This document shows positions 49,304 to 58,284 of a stretch of DNA of 64,000 nucleotides, in pieces. Under the pieces are notes generated by a model, which was not told the DNA's origin, searched no databases, and saw only the letters and a program-made list of their open reading frames with translations. The stretch is from Micromonospora sp. RP3T (lineage in GTDB: Bacteria > Actinomycetota > Actinomycetes > Mycobacteriales > Micromonosporaceae), in the NCBI RefSeq assembly GCF_003027925.1, contig NZ_PYPS01000011.1:62001-126000 (forward strand), in the 5' to 3' direction. Position 1 is the first letter of the stretch; each line of letters opens with the position of its first letter. The translations under genes were made by a program, and so were the position numbers.

Positions 49304-49344
49304 CTAGGGCCGCCATCGGGCGATACTGCGGAGGAGGGCGCGAC

Positions 49345-50316
49345 GTGGCAGCAGGCGAACACGCGATCATCGCGGAGGGGCTACGCAAGCGGTACGGGGA
49401 CAGAAACGTCCTGGACGGGTTCGCCCTACGGGTCCCGCCGGGCACCGTGTGCGGCCTGCTCGGCCCGAACGGGGCCGGCAAGACCACCGCGGTGCGGATC
49501 CTGTCCACCCTGCTCCGGTTCGACGAGGGACGGGCCGAGGTCGCCGGCTTCGACGTCGCCCGCCGGCCCGACCAGGTGCGCCACCGCATCGGTCTGGTCG
49601 GGCAGCACGCCGCGCTGGACGAGGTGCTCAGCGGCCACCAGAACCTGGTCCTCTTCGGCCGCCTCTGCCACCTCGGCACGAAGCGGGCCCGGCAGCGCGC
49701 CGCCGAGCTGCTGGAGCGCTTCGGCCTCGCCGACACCGGCGACAAGCCGGTCAAGGCGTACTCGGGCGGCATGCGGCGCCGGCTCGACCTGGCCGCCGGC
49801 ATGATCCTCGCGCCGTCGGTGCTCTTTCTCGACGAGCCGACCACCGGTCTGGACCCGCGCGGCCGCAACGAGGTCTGGGAGTCGGTCCGCGGACTGGTCC
49901 GCTCCGGCACCACCGTGCTGCTCACCACGCAGTACCTGGACGAGGCCGACCAGCTCGCCGACCAGATCTCGGTGCTGGACAGCGGGCGGGTCATCGCCAC
50001 GGGCAGCCCCGACGAGTTGAAGTCGCGGCTCGGCGGCGACCGGATCGACCTCGTGCTGCACAACGCCGTCGACCTGGCCGTGGCCGCCGCGCGGCTGCGG
50101 CTGGTCGCCGGCGCCGAGCCGGAGGTCGACCACGACCGCCGCCGCGTGAGCGCCCCGGTCGGCGACCGGGTCGGGGCGCTCACCGAGGTGCTGCGGGCGC
50201 TCGACGCGGGCGGCGTCTCCGTGGCCGACGTGGCGCTGCGCCGTCCGACGCTCGACGAGGTGTTCCTGCACCTGACCGGCCACCGCTCGCGGGCGGCCGA
50301 GGAGGTGGCCGCGTGA
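49345..50316 (+). CDS. DrrA-type ABC exporter ATPase
   Basis: The 323-residue protein has Walker A GPNGAGKTT (about residue 40), the signature YSGGMRRRLDLAAG, Walker B VLFLDEPTTGLDP and switch His region TTQYLDEADQL, the order of the DrrA/CcmA ATPase group. The C-terminal 80 residues fit the DrrA-type accessory domain. It starts at GTG 49345 behind GGAGGAGGG and overlaps the permease gene by four bases (GTGA). It should drive export of a drug or lipid with the following permease. A TetR-type operator just upstream suggests control by the TetR gene at 55413. Confidence 0.92.
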   Translation: MAAGEHAIIAEGLRKRYGDRNVLDGFALRVPPGTVCGLLGPNGAGKTTAVRILSTLLRFDEGRAEVAGFDVARRPDQVRHRIGLVGQHAALDEVLSGHQNLVLFGRLCHLGTKRARQRAAELLERFGLADTGDKPVKAYSGGMRRRLDLAAGMILAPSVLFLDEPTTGLDPRGRNEVWESVRGLVRSGTTVLLTTQYLDEADQLADQISVLDSGRVIATGSPDELKSRLGGDRIDLVLHNAVDLAVAAARLRLVAGAEPEVDHDRRRVSAPVGDRVGALTEVLRALDAGGVSVADVALRRPTLDEVFLHLTGHRSRAAEEVAA

Positions 50317-51146
50317 CCGGCGCGACCCTGCCCACCGCGGTCGGCCCGGCCGCTGTGCCCGGGCGACCGTTCCTGCTCGCCGACAGCGTCACCCTGACCC
50401 GGCGCAGCCTGGCGCACTGGCGCCGCGACCCCGGGCCGCTGATCGCGTCGCTGGGCTTCGACGTCGTCATGGTGCTGATGTTCGCCTACCTGTTCGGCGG
50501 CGCGCTCCAGGTGCCGGGCGGCGGCAACTACCGCGAGTTCCTGATGCCCGGCATGTTCGCCATGACCATGGTGTTCGGCATCAGCCTCACCACCCTGGCC
50601 GTCTCCGCCGACGTCGACCGGGGCGTCACCGACCGGCTCCGGTCGATGCCGGTGTCGCCGCTGGCCCTGCTGATCGGCCGCGCCGCGGCCGACATGCTGT
50701 TCGCGGTGGTGACCCTGGCGGTGATGGTGCTCGCCGGCCTCGCCGTCGGGTGGCGGGCGCACGGCGGCGTCGGCGACACGCTCGCCGCGTTCGGGCTGAT
50801 CCTGCTGCTGCGCTTCGCCCTGGTCTGGGTCGGCATCTTCCTCGGTCTGGTGATGAAGGGGCCGCAGGCGGTCGTCGGCGTGCAGACGCTGGAGTTCCCG
50901 CTCGGCTTCCTGTCCAACGCGTTCGTGGCGCCGTCCACCATGCCCGCGTGGCTCGGGGCGGTGGCGGAGTGGAACCCGCTGTCGGCCACCGTCGGCGCCG
51001 TCCGGGAATTGTTCGGCAACCCCGGCTGGGGCGGCGACTCCTGGGTGGTGTCCCACTACCCGGTGCTGGCGGTGGCGTGGCCGCTGGTCCTGGTGGCGGT
51101 CTTCCTGCCGCTGGCGGTCCGCGGATACCGCTCCTTGCGCAACTGA
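50313..51146 (+). CDS. DrrB-type ABC exporter permease
   Basis: The 277-residue membrane protein has six hydrophobic helices. Conserved ABC-2 features are present: RSLAHWRRDPGPLI at the N-terminus, FLMPGMFAMTMVFG, RLRSMPVSPLALL and MPAWLGAVAEWNPLSATVGAVRELFG. This matches the DrrB/ABC-2 permeases that work with DrrA ATPases. The GTG at 50313 overlaps the ATPase stop, with GAGGAGG upstream. Export of a drug or antibiotic-like compound is likely but no substrate can be named. Confidence 0.9.
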   Translation: MTGATLPTAVGPAAVPGRPFLLADSVTLTRRSLAHWRRDPGPLIASLGFDVVMVLMFAYLFGGALQVPGGGNYREFLMPGMFAMTMVFGISLTTLAVSADVDRGVTDRLRSMPVSPLALLIGRAAADMLFAVVTLAVMVLAGLAVGWRAHGGVGDTLAAFGLILLLRFALVWVGIFLGLVMKGPQAVVGVQTLEFPLGFLSNAFVAPSTMPAWLGAVAEWNPLSATVGAVRELFGNPGWGGDSWVVSHYPVLAVAWPLVLVAVFLPLAVRGYRSLRN

Positions 51147-51168
51147 CCGTCGGACCGGACGGGTAAGC

Positions 51169-51184
51169 TACGGTACGTTGTACG
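51169..51184. promoter_or_regulatory. TetR-type operator, copy B (helicase operon)
   Basis: TACGGTACGTTGTACG matches copy A at 13 of 16 positions. It lies 41 bases before the GTG of the SNF2 gene, the same distance as copy A from the exporter start. Confidence 0.62.
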
Positions 51185-51224
51185 CCAAGCGGGGTGGGCC
51201 GCCGGTGCGATCGGGAGGTACGAG

Positions 51225-54014
51225 GTGCTGCTCGGGCGGTTCGCGGTCGTCTTCGAGCCGGGCGATCCGCCCCGGGCCGGCACGGTCAGCTTCTACCACC
51301 CGACCGGCGACGCGGTGCCGGACGAGTGCGACGAACTCGGCGACGTCCGCGAACTGACGCTGGCCCTGCCCCTCGACGGCCCGGTCGCGGCGTGGCAGGT
51401 GCGGGTCTGCGCCGTGCCGGTCGCCGACGCGGTCCGGCAGCTCGTCGCGCTGCGCGACGCGGCGGACGTGACGCCCGCCGCCGCGTTCTGGTCGGCGGTG
51501 GCGGTCACCGGCCTGCACCTGGTGGCGCGGGGCCGGCTGCTGCCCGGCGTCACCCCGGACGGGCACGACGCCTGGCGGGTCGGCCCCTTCGACGTGGCCG
51601 ACGTGGAGCGCATCCGCGCGCTCGCCGCGGCGATGCCGGCCGGGGCTCGCGCCGTGCCGGTCGACCCGTTCGCCGGCACGCTCGTGCTGCCCGCCGCCGA
51701 GGACCTGGTCCGGGCGTTCCTGGACGCGGTGGCCGACACGCTGCCGCGCATTCCGGCGGCGCCCTGGCTGACCGGCGACGACCGGTTCACCGCCCTGGAC
51801 CCGCAGCCGGTGGAGGAGCTGCGCGACTGGGCGCGGGAGGTCTCCGCCGGCGTGGACACCGGGCTGCGGGTGGCGTTGCGGCTGGAGGGACGCGGCGACT
51901 TCGCCACCACCGGCCTCACCGCGGTCGTCCGCCTGCGCAGCCTCGCCGACCCGACGGTGGTCAGCGACGCGGCCGCGCTCTGGGAGGGCGACGCGCACGG
52001 CCTCGGCGAGCAGGCCACGTTCGAGGCCATGCGCGCGGTGCGCCGGGCCGCGACGGTGTGGCAGCCGCTGGCCCGGCTGCTCGACGAGGCCGCCCCGGTC
52101 GAGCTGGAACTGCTCGACGAGGATCTGATCGACCTGCTGGGCGGCGCCGAACGGCGGCTCGCCGCGGCCGGCGTCGACGTCGAGTGGCCGCCGCGGCTGT
52201 CCCGCGAGCTCACCGCCCGCGTCCTGATCTCCTCGCCGCCGGAACAGCCGGCCGACCCGGCCGGCTTCCTCCGCTCGGCCGCGCCGATGCCGCGGAGTTG
52301 GCAGCTCACGCTCGGCGGCGAGGCGCTCACCGACGCGGAGATGGACCTGGTCGCCAAGTCCCGGCCGATCGTCCGGCTGCGGGAGCGGTGGGTGGCGGTC
52401 GAGCCGGAGCTGGCCCGCCGGGCCCGGGAGCGGCAGCTCCCGCCGCTCCGGGCGTACGACGCGCTGGCCGCCACGTTGATCGCCAGCACCGAGGTGGACG
52501 ACGAACGCGTCGAGGTGGTGGCCGACGGCTGGCTCGGCGCGTTGCGGGAGCGGATCGCCGAGCCGGACGGCGGCCCCGAGCGGCTGGCCCCGCCGGCCGG
52601 GCTGGACGGCACGCTCCGCGCGTACCAGCTGCGGGGGCTGCGCTGGCTGGAGCGGATGACCTCGCTCGGCTTCGGCGGCTGCCTCGCCGACGACATGGGT
52701 CTGGGCAAGACCGTCACCGTCGTCGCGCTGCACCTGCGCCGCCGCGCCGACCCGGCCCTCACCGGGCCGACGCTCGTGGTCTGTCCCGCCTCGGTGCTGG
52801 GCAACTGGGAACGCGAGATCCGCCGGTTCGCGCCGGGCGTGCCGGTCCGCCGGTTCCACGGCGCGGCCCGCACGCTCGACGACCGCACCGACGGGTTCGT
52901 GCTGACCAGCTACGGCACCATGCGACTGGACGCCGCGGTGCTCGGCCGGCGACGGTGGGGGCTGGTGGTCGCCGACGAGGCGCAGTACGTGAAGAACCGG
53001 CTCAGCGGCACCGCGAGGGCGCTGCGCGAGATCCCCGCCGACGCCCGTCTCGCGCTCACCGGCACGCCGGTGGAGAACAACCTCTCCGAGCTGTGGACCA
53101 TCCTCGACTGGACCACCCCCGGCCTGCTCGACACGGTCGGCACGTTCCGGGCCCGGTGGGCCCGGCCGATCGAGGTGGACCGGGACGTGTCAGGCGTGGA
53201 CCGACTGTCCCGTCTGGTCCGTCCGTTCCTGCTGCGGCGCCGCAAGTCCGACCCGGGCATCGCGCCGGAGCTGCCGCCGAAGACGGTCACCGACCACCTG
53301 GTGTCGCTCACCGGAGAGCAGGAGACGCTCTACCGCCGGGTCGTCGACGAGGTGATGGGCGAGATTCGCGCCAACCCGACCGGCATCGCCCGCCGGGGGT
53401 TGGTGCTGAAGCTGCTCGTCGGGCTGAAGCAGGTGTGCAACCATCCGGCGCACTACCTGAAGGAGCCGCACGGCGAGCTCTCCGGCCGTTCGGAGAAGTT
53501 GCAGCTCCTCGACGACCTGCTGGAGACCATCCTCGCCGAGGACGGCGGCGCCCTGGTCTTCACCCAGTACGTGCGGATGGCCCGGCTGCTGGAGCGGCAC
53601 CTGACCGAGCGGGGCGTGCCGGCGCAACTGCTGCACGGCGGCACGCCGGTGCCGCAGCGCGAGGAGATGGTCCGCCGGTTCCAGGCCGGCGCGGCGCCGG
53701 TGTTCCTGCTCTCCCTCCGGGCGGCCGGCACCGGTCTCAACCTGACCCGGGCCGACCACGTCATCCACTACGACAGGTGGTGGAACCCGGCGGTGGAGGA
53801 GCAGGCCACCGACCGGGCGTACCGGATCGGGCAGACCCGGCCGGTGCAGGTGCACCGACTGATCGCCCAGGGCACCCTGGAGGACCGGATCGCCGCGCTG
53901 CTGGAGTCCAAGCGGGAACTGGCCGACGCGGTGCTCACCGGCGGCGAGACCGCGCTGACCGAACTGTCCGACGCCGAGCTGCTCCGGCTCGTGCGGCTAC
54001 GCGACGAGGGATGA
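51225..54014 (+). CDS. SNF2/SWI2-family ATP-dependent helicase
   Basis: The 929-residue protein has a long N-terminal region of about 440 residues typical of bacterial SNF2-associated proteins. The SF2 core follows: Walker A DDMGLGKT (Lys495), Walker B DEAQ (Asp584), LTGTPVENNL (motif III) and the C-terminal domain with LLSLRAAGTGLNLTRADHVIHYDRWWNP and DRAYRIGQ (motifs V-VI). The start is GTG 51225 after GGGAGGT. It overlaps the SWIM gene by four bases; SNF2-SWIM pairs are conserved in actinobacteria. It remodels protein-DNA or acts in repair, but its specific role is not known. A TetR-type operator is upstream. Confidence 0.92.
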   Translation: MLLGRFAVVFEPGDPPRAGTVSFYHPTGDAVPDECDELGDVRELTLALPLDGPVAAWQVRVCAVPVADAVRQLVALRDAADVTPAAAFWSAVAVTGLHLVARGRLLPGVTPDGHDAWRVGPFDVADVERIRALAAAMPAGARAVPVDPFAGTLVLPAAEDLVRAFLDAVADTLPRIPAAPWLTGDDRFTALDPQPVEELRDWAREVSAGVDTGLRVALRLEGRGDFATTGLTAVVRLRSLADPTVVSDAAALWEGDAHGLGEQATFEAMRAVRRAATVWQPLARLLDEAAPVELELLDEDLIDLLGGAERRLAAAGVDVEWPPRLSRELTARVLISSPPEQPADPAGFLRSAAPMPRSWQLTLGGEALTDAEMDLVAKSRPIVRLRERWVAVEPELARRARERQLPPLRAYDALAATLIASTEVDDERVEVVADGWLGALRERIAEPDGGPERLAPPAGLDGTLRAYQLRGLRWLERMTSLGFGGCLADDMGLGKTVTVVALHLRRRADPALTGPTLVVCPASVLGNWEREIRRFAPGVPVRRFHGAARTLDDRTDGFVLTSYGTMRLDAAVLGRRRWGLVVADEAQYVKNRLSGTARALREIPADARLALTGTPVENNLSELWTILDWTTPGLLDTVGTFRARWARPIEVDRDVSGVDRLSRLVRPFLLRRRKSDPGIAPELPPKTVTDHLVSLTGEQETLYRRVVDEVMGEIRANPTGIARRGLVLKLLVGLKQVCNHPAHYLKEPHGELSGRSEKLQLLDDLLETILAEDGGALVFTQYVRMARLLERHLTERGVPAQLLHGGTPVPQREEMVRRFQAGAAPVFLLSLRAAGTGLNLTRADHVIHYDRWWNPAVEEQATDRAYRIGQTRPVQVHRLIAQGTLEDRIAALLESKRELADAVLTGGETALTELSDAELLRLVRLRDEG

Positions 54015-55312
54015 CGGACGTGGACTTCGACGTCGAGTTCGACGACGAGCCGGACGACGAGACGGCCGGGCCGGTCGAGGACGACGGGCGGGCCCGCAGC
54101 TTCCCGGCGTTCGGGCCGGGCCGACGGATCGGCCGGAAGTTCGCCGACACCTGGTGGGGCAACGCCTGGATCGAGTCGATGGAACTCACCGCGCTCGACC
54201 CGGAACAGCTCAGGAAGGGCCGGCGGTACGCGTTCGCCGGTCAGGTCGGGCCGATCACGGTGAGCCCCGGGCGGATCTCCGCGCCGGTGCACGACGGCGA
54301 CCAGTACACCCCGCACCACACCGAGGTCCGGATCTCCACGCTCGCCGACGCGGAGTGGGACCGCCTGCTGGACCGGGTCGCCGCCCGGGCCGGGCACATC
54401 GCCGCGCTGCTCGACCGGGACATGCCGCAGGACCTGGTGACCACCGCCGACGACGCCGGGGTGCGGCTCCTGCCCGGCTACGGCGATCTGGAGCCCTCGT
54501 GCGACTGCCCGTCCTGGGACCATCCCTGCCGGCACGCCGCCGCGCTGTCCTACCAGACGTCCTGGCTGCTGGACCGGGATCCGTTCGTGCTGCTACTGAT
54601 GCGGGGCCGGGCGGAACCGGAGCTGATCGAGGAGCTGCGCACGCGCAACGCCGGTCGCGCGGTCGCCGCCGGCGCGGCGGACGCCGTCGGCGTCCGGGCC
54701 GAGGAGGCGTACGCGACCGTCCCGGCCGCCCTGCCCGGACCGCCGCCGGCGGTCCGCGACGAGCCGATGGCGCTCACGCCGCTGCTGGCCCCGCACGACG
54801 CGCCCGGCCTGGACGCCGAAGCGCTGGGCGTGCTCGCCGCGGATGCCGCGTCCCGGGCCCGGCGCCTGCTCACCGCCGACGCGGCCGAGGTGCTCGCGCC
54901 GGAGCCCGACGCCTGGTCGGACGCCGTGCGGCTGGCGTCGCGGATGCCGCGCTCGCGGGCCGCGCGCCGCCTCGGCGAGGCCAGCGGCCGGGCCGCCGAC
55001 CTGCCGCTGGCGATCAGGGCCTGGGAGTACGCCGGCGCCGCCGGCCTGGCCGCTGTCGACGCGGTGTTCAGCCCGCCGAAGGAGCTGGTGTCCCGGGCCA
55101 CCGACGCGCTGCGCGAGGCCGGCGGGATCGGCGGCACGACGCCGGAGGTGCGGAACTGGCGCAACCGCTGGACCGTGGGCCGGGACGTGCAGGTGCGTTA
55201 CGGCCCGGACGGCCGCTGGTATCCGTTCCGCAGGCGGTCCGGACGGTGGTGGCCGGCGGGCCCGCCCGGACCGGATCCGGCCGACGCGCTGCTGGACCTG
55301 TCGAAGGACTGA
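54011..55312 (+). CDS. SWIM zinc-finger protein, partner of the SNF2 helicase
   Basis: The 433-residue protein has an N-terminal acidic tail, the conserved ADTWWGNAWIESME segment and a SWIM zinc finger C164-x-C166-x6-C173-x-H175. The remaining 250 residues are helical, ending in a basic RWRNRW-type tail. It overlaps the SNF2 gene as ATGA, so the two are translationally coupled. SWIM domains bind DNA or proteins, and pairing with SNF2 helicases is widespread in actinobacteria. The role is unknown but probably to deliver the helicase to its target. Confidence 0.88.
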   Translation: MTDVDFDVEFDDEPDDETAGPVEDDGRARSFPAFGPGRRIGRKFADTWWGNAWIESMELTALDPEQLRKGRRYAFAGQVGPITVSPGRISAPVHDGDQYTPHHTEVRISTLADAEWDRLLDRVAARAGHIAALLDRDMPQDLVTTADDAGVRLLPGYGDLEPSCDCPSWDHPCRHAAALSYQTSWLLDRDPFVLLLMRGRAEPELIEELRTRNAGRAVAAGAADAVGVRAEEAYATVPAALPGPPPAVRDEPMALTPLLAPHDAPGLDAEALGVLAADAASRARRLLTADAAEVLAPEPDAWSDAVRLASRMPRSRAARRLGEASGRAADLPLAIRAWEYAGAAGLAAVDAVFSPPKELVSRATDALREAGGIGGTTPEVRNWRNRWTVGRDVQVRYGPDGRWYPFRRRSGRWWPAGPPGPDPADALLDLSKD

Positions 55313-55322
55313 ATCCTGGACC

Positions 55323-55359
55323 GGCGGCCGGCCGGAGGGTCCCGCTCCGGCCGGCCGCC
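55323..55359. terminator. Strong hairpin terminator after the helicase operon
   Basis: A perfect 15-bp GC stem (55323-55337 with 55345-55359) with a seven-base loop follows 10 bases after the SWIM gene stop. There is no T-run. It separates the operon from the TetR gene. Confidence 0.72.
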
Positions 55360-55372
55360 TCGACGGCCGGCC

Positions 55373-55388
55373 CGTACGCCATACGGTA
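55373..55388. promoter_or_regulatory. TetR-type operator, copy C (TetR gene)
   Basis: The minus strand reads TACCGTATGGCGTACG, 14 of 16 positions identical to copy A. It lies 24 bases before the TetR start, as expected for autorepression. Confidence 0.68.
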
Positions 55389-55412
55389 AGCCACCGGTAG
55401 GATGGAGCCACT

Positions 55413-56219
55413 ATGTCGAAGGAGCGCAGCGGCAAGGCCGATCCCGCACGCAGCCTGGCCATCCTCTGGCGCACCCGGGAACCCACCAGCCGCGGCACCG
55501 GCCCGGGGCTCAGCGTCGACCGGATCGTGCGGGCGGCCGTCGAGATCGCCGACGCCGAGGGCATCGACGCGCTCACCATGCGGCGGGTCAGCGAGGCGCT
55601 GGGCGCCGGCACCATGTCGGTCTACACCTACGTGCCCGGCAAGTCGGAGCTGCTCGACGTCATGGTCGACACCGTCTACGGCGACATGCCGCGTCCGGCC
55701 GACGTGCCGGGCGGCTGGCGCGGCCGGCTGGACCGGATCGCCCGGGACAACCTGGCGCTCTACCGCGCCCACCCGTGGCTGCTGCGCGCCGAGACCAGCC
55801 GACCGGTGCTCGGCCCCCACACGCTTGCCAAGTACGACTACGAGCTGCGCGCGGTGGCCGACATCGGGCTGGACGACGTGGAGATGGACGCCGTGCTCAC
55901 CCTGGTCCTCGGGCACGTCAAGAGCATCGCCCGCGCCGACCACGACGGCGCGCAGCTGGAACGCGAGACCGGGATGACCGACGGGCAGTGGTGGCAGATC
56001 CACGGCCCGTGGCTGGAGAAGTTCATGACCTCGGGCAGCTACCCGATCGCGGCCCGGGTCGGCTCGGCGGCCGGGGCGGCGCACGGCGCGGCCTACGGCC
56101 CGGAGTACGCCTTCGAGTTCGGGCTGCGGCGGGTGCTGGACGGCATCGCGGTGGTGGTCGCCGAGCGCACGGGCGGGGCCGGCCCGCTCGGCTCGCCCCC
56201 GCGCGACGGCGGGCGGTGA
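55413..56219 (+). CDS. TetR/AcrR family regulator, probable controller of exporter and helicase operons
   Basis: The 268-residue protein carries an N-terminal TetR HTH (VDRIVRAAVEIADAEGIDALTMRRVSEALGAGTMSVYTYVPGKSELLD, residues about 33-80) after a basic 30-residue tail. The C-terminal all-helical domain resembles the tetracycline-repressor-like TetR_C group. ATG 55413 follows GGATGGAG-type sequence. The 16-bp operator found before this gene and before the ABC exporter and SNF2 operons is the basis for proposing it as their repressor. The ligand is unknown. Confidence 0.9.
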   Translation: MSKERSGKADPARSLAILWRTREPTSRGTGPGLSVDRIVRAAVEIADAEGIDALTMRRVSEALGAGTMSVYTYVPGKSELLDVMVDTVYGDMPRPADVPGGWRGRLDRIARDNLALYRAHPWLLRAETSRPVLGPHTLAKYDYELRAVADIGLDDVEMDAVLTLVLGHVKSIARADHDGAQLERETGMTDGQWWQIHGPWLEKFMTSGSYPIAARVGSAAGAAHGAAYGPEYAFEFGLRRVLDGIAVVVAERTGGAGPLGSPPRDGGR

Positions 56220-56242
56220 CCGCGCGCCGCTAGGGTGGCCGC

Positions 56243-56554
56243 ATGATCACGTGCGTCGTGCACTACACCATCGATCCCACCCGGATCGAGGCGTTCGAAC
56301 GGTTCGCCCGCGCCTGGATGACGCTGGTGGCCCGGCACGGCGGCGTGCACCACGGTTACTTCCTGCCCGCCGAGGGCGCCAGCGACCGGGCCGAGGCGCT
56401 GTTCAGCTTCGAGAGCCTGGCGGCGTACGAGCGGTACCGCTCCCGGTTCGGCGTGGACCCGGAGTTCGTCGCGGCCGACCGGATCCGCGACGAGTCGGGG
56501 TGCGTGCTGCGGTACGACCGCACGTTCATGCGCCCGCTCCTGCCGACCGACTGA
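56243..56554 (+). CDS. NIPSNAP family protein
   Basis: This 103-residue protein matches the NIPSNAP dimeric alpha/beta-barrel type: VHYTIDPTRIEAFERFARAWMTLVARHGGVHHGYF, then LFSFESLAAYERYRSRFGVDPEF. Such proteins are small, often dimeric, and of unclear function. It lies 23 bases after the TetR gene, so it may be co-transcribed. It ends at a hairpin that also ends the convergent WYL gene. Confidence 0.85.
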   Translation: MITCVVHYTIDPTRIEAFERFARAWMTLVARHGGVHHGYFLPAEGASDRAEALFSFESLAAYERYRSRFGVDPEFVAADRIRDESGCVLRYDRTFMRPLLPTD

Positions 56555-56583
56555 CGCCGTCGCCGCGCTGCGGGGCGACGGCG
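56555..56583. terminator. Bidirectional hairpin between convergent genes
   Basis: A perfect 10-bp stem (56555-56564 with 56574-56583) with a nine-base loop fills the gap between the stop at 56554 and the stop at 56591. Confidence 0.65.
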
Positions 56584-56590
56584 GCAGTGG

Positions 56591-57601
56591 TCACCGGACA
56601 CCCGGCCCGGCGTCCCGGGTGTCGACGGCCGCGGCGGCGTAACGCCGGGCCAGGCGGGCGAACGCGTCCCGCAGCTCGGGCGGCCCGACCACCTCGATGT
56701 CGGCGTCGTACCGGCCGAGCAGGGCGGCCAGGCCGGGCCAGGACCAGGCACCGAGCATCAGCCGGCAGCGGTCCGGGCCGAGCTCCTCGACCACACCGTC
56801 GGGGGTCCAGGTGGAGACCGTCCGGGCGGGCAGGTCGAGGATCACCTCCCCCCGGCACGGCCAGTCACCGGCGCCGTGGAACCGGCCGGCGACGTACGCC
56901 GCCACGTCGCCGCCGGGAAGCTCCCGGGGCGTGAACCGGGGGCCGGTCGGGGTGCGCGGACTGATCCGGTCGACGCGGAACGTGCGCCAGTCGTCGCGCT
57001 CCAGGTCCCAGGCGACGAGGTACCAGCGCCCGCCCCAGGTGACCAGGTGGTGCGGCTGGACCCGGCGTGGCGGCGGCAGGCCGTGCGGTGGATCGGCCGC
57101 CGGCCCGGCCGGGTAGTCGAAGCGCAGCACCTCGCGGGCGTGCACGGCGGCGCTGAGCGTCACCAGCAGGCCCGGCTCGACCCGGGGCCGGGCCGGGCCG
57201 CCGGACTTCTCCACCGCGACCACCCGCAGGGCGTCGACGCGGTGACGCAGCCGCGTCGGCATGACCTGCCGGACCGTGGTCAGCGCCCGCGAGGCGGACT
57301 CCTCGATGCCGGTCACGGTGGTCGCCGCGGTCTGCAACGCCACGGTGAGCGCCACGGCCTGCTCGTCGTCGAAGAGCAGCGGCGGCAGCGCCGCCCCGGC
57401 GCCCAGCCGGTAGCCGCCGTCCGGGCCCTTGGTGGCGGCGATCGGGTAGCCCAGCCCGCGCAGCCGGTCGACGTCGCGGCGCACGGTCCGCGCGCTCACC
57501 CCGAGCCGTTCGGCCAGCACCGCGCCCGGCCAGTCGCGACGGGCCTGCAACAGGGACAGCAGGGCGAGCAGGCGGGCGGACGTCGTCGACATGGGCCGCA
57601 T
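56591..57601 (-). CDS. WYL-domain transcriptional regulator (YafY-like)
   Basis: The 336-residue protein begins with a DeoR-type winged HTH (LLALLSLLQARRDWPGAVLAERLGVSARTVRRDVDRLRGLGYPI). A WYL domain follows, whose sensor part includes WYLVAWDLERDDWRTFRVDRI near residue 200. WYL regulators bind ligands such as nucleic acids or nucleotides. The start is ATG 57601 (GGGGG upstream) or ATG 57592. It is divergent from the DinB-like gene and probably controls it; both are separated by 80 bases without obvious palindromes. Confidence 0.9.
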   Translation of the reverse strand: MRPMSTTSARLLALLSLLQARRDWPGAVLAERLGVSARTVRRDVDRLRGLGYPIAATKGPDGGYRLGAGAALPPLLFDDEQAVALTVALQTAATTVTGIEESASRALTTVRQVMPTRLRHRVDALRVVAVEKSGGPARPRVEPGLLVTLSAAVHAREVLRFDYPAGPAADPPHGLPPPRRVQPHHLVTWGGRWYLVAWDLERDDWRTFRVDRISPRTPTGPRFTPRELPGGDVAAYVAGRFHGAGDWPCRGEVILDLPARTVSTWTPDGVVEELGPDRCRLMLGAWSWPGLAALLGRYDADIEVVGPPELRDAFARLARRYAAAAVDTRDAGPGVR

Positions 57602-57681
57602 TCTGCCCCCGGTAGCGGACAGGAACTGACCGCTACGCCTGCGAGCGTGGGCCGGTACCGATCGCCGACCGGAAGGAACCG

Positions 57682-58266
57682 ATGACCGTGACCGCCCCGA
57701 CCGCGCCGCCCACCACGCTCGACGCCGAGCGGACCGACCTGCTCCGGGCGCTCGCCGGCGCCCGCGCCGCGCTGACCGCCACGGTGCGCGACCTGACCGA
57801 CGCCCAGGCTGGGGAGCGCCCCACCGTGAGCGCGCTCTGCCTGGGCGGGGTGCTCAAGCACGTCGCGTCCGGCGAGGAGGCCTGGCTGCGGTTCGTGGTC
57901 GAGGGCCCGGCGGTGATGACCTTCACCCTGCCCGACGGCGTGACCTGGGCGGAATTCCTGGCCGGCACGGCGCGCGAACTGCCGCGCTGGGCGATCGAAC
58001 GGGAGCGGACGTTCCAGATGCTGCCCGAGGACACACTGCCCGCCGTCCTCGACCGGTACGCGCGGGTCGCCGCCCGGACCGAGGAGATCGTCGCCGGCCT
58101 GGCCGACCTGTCGGCGGCGCATCCGGTGCCGGACGTGCCCTGGCACGAGCCCGGCACGGTGCTGAGCGTGCGCGCGGTGCTGATGCACGTCATCGCCGAG
58201 ACCCGGCAGCACGCCGGGCACGCGGAGATCCTGCGCGAGACGCTCGACCGGCGGAGCACCACCTGA
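57682..58266 (+). CDS. DinB-like (DUF664/mycothiol-transferase fold) protein
   Basis: The 194-residue protein is a four-helix-bundle DinB/DUF664-type protein. It contains LRALAGARAALTATVRDLTDAQAGERPTVSALCLGGVLKHVASGEEAWL, with the metal-binding His of the LKHVA helix, and VLMHVIAETRQHAGHAEILRE, with two further His residues. The three histidines form the usual metal site. Many actinobacterial members are mycothiol-dependent transferases. It is divergent from the WYL regulator, which is a common neighbour for such genes. Confidence 0.85.
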   Translation: MTVTAPTAPPTTLDAERTDLLRALAGARAALTATVRDLTDAQAGERPTVSALCLGGVLKHVASGEEAWLRFVVEGPAVMTFTLPDGVTWAEFLAGTARELPRWAIERERTFQMLPEDTLPAVLDRYARVAARTEEIVAGLADLSAAHPVPDVPWHEPGTVLSVRAVLMHVIAETRQHAGHAEILRETLDRRSTT

Positions 58267-58284
58267 CCCGGCGCGGGCCCGCCC

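Larger units (their letters stand above)
48925..49344. other. 420-base divergent intergenic region between helR and the ABC exporter
   Basis: This region holds the 19-bp palindrome for helR (49085-49103) and a TetR-type operator for the exporter (49288-49303). Apart from these I see no convincing gene; small open frames on the plus strand lack ribosome sites and family-like sequence. Confidence 0.6.
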
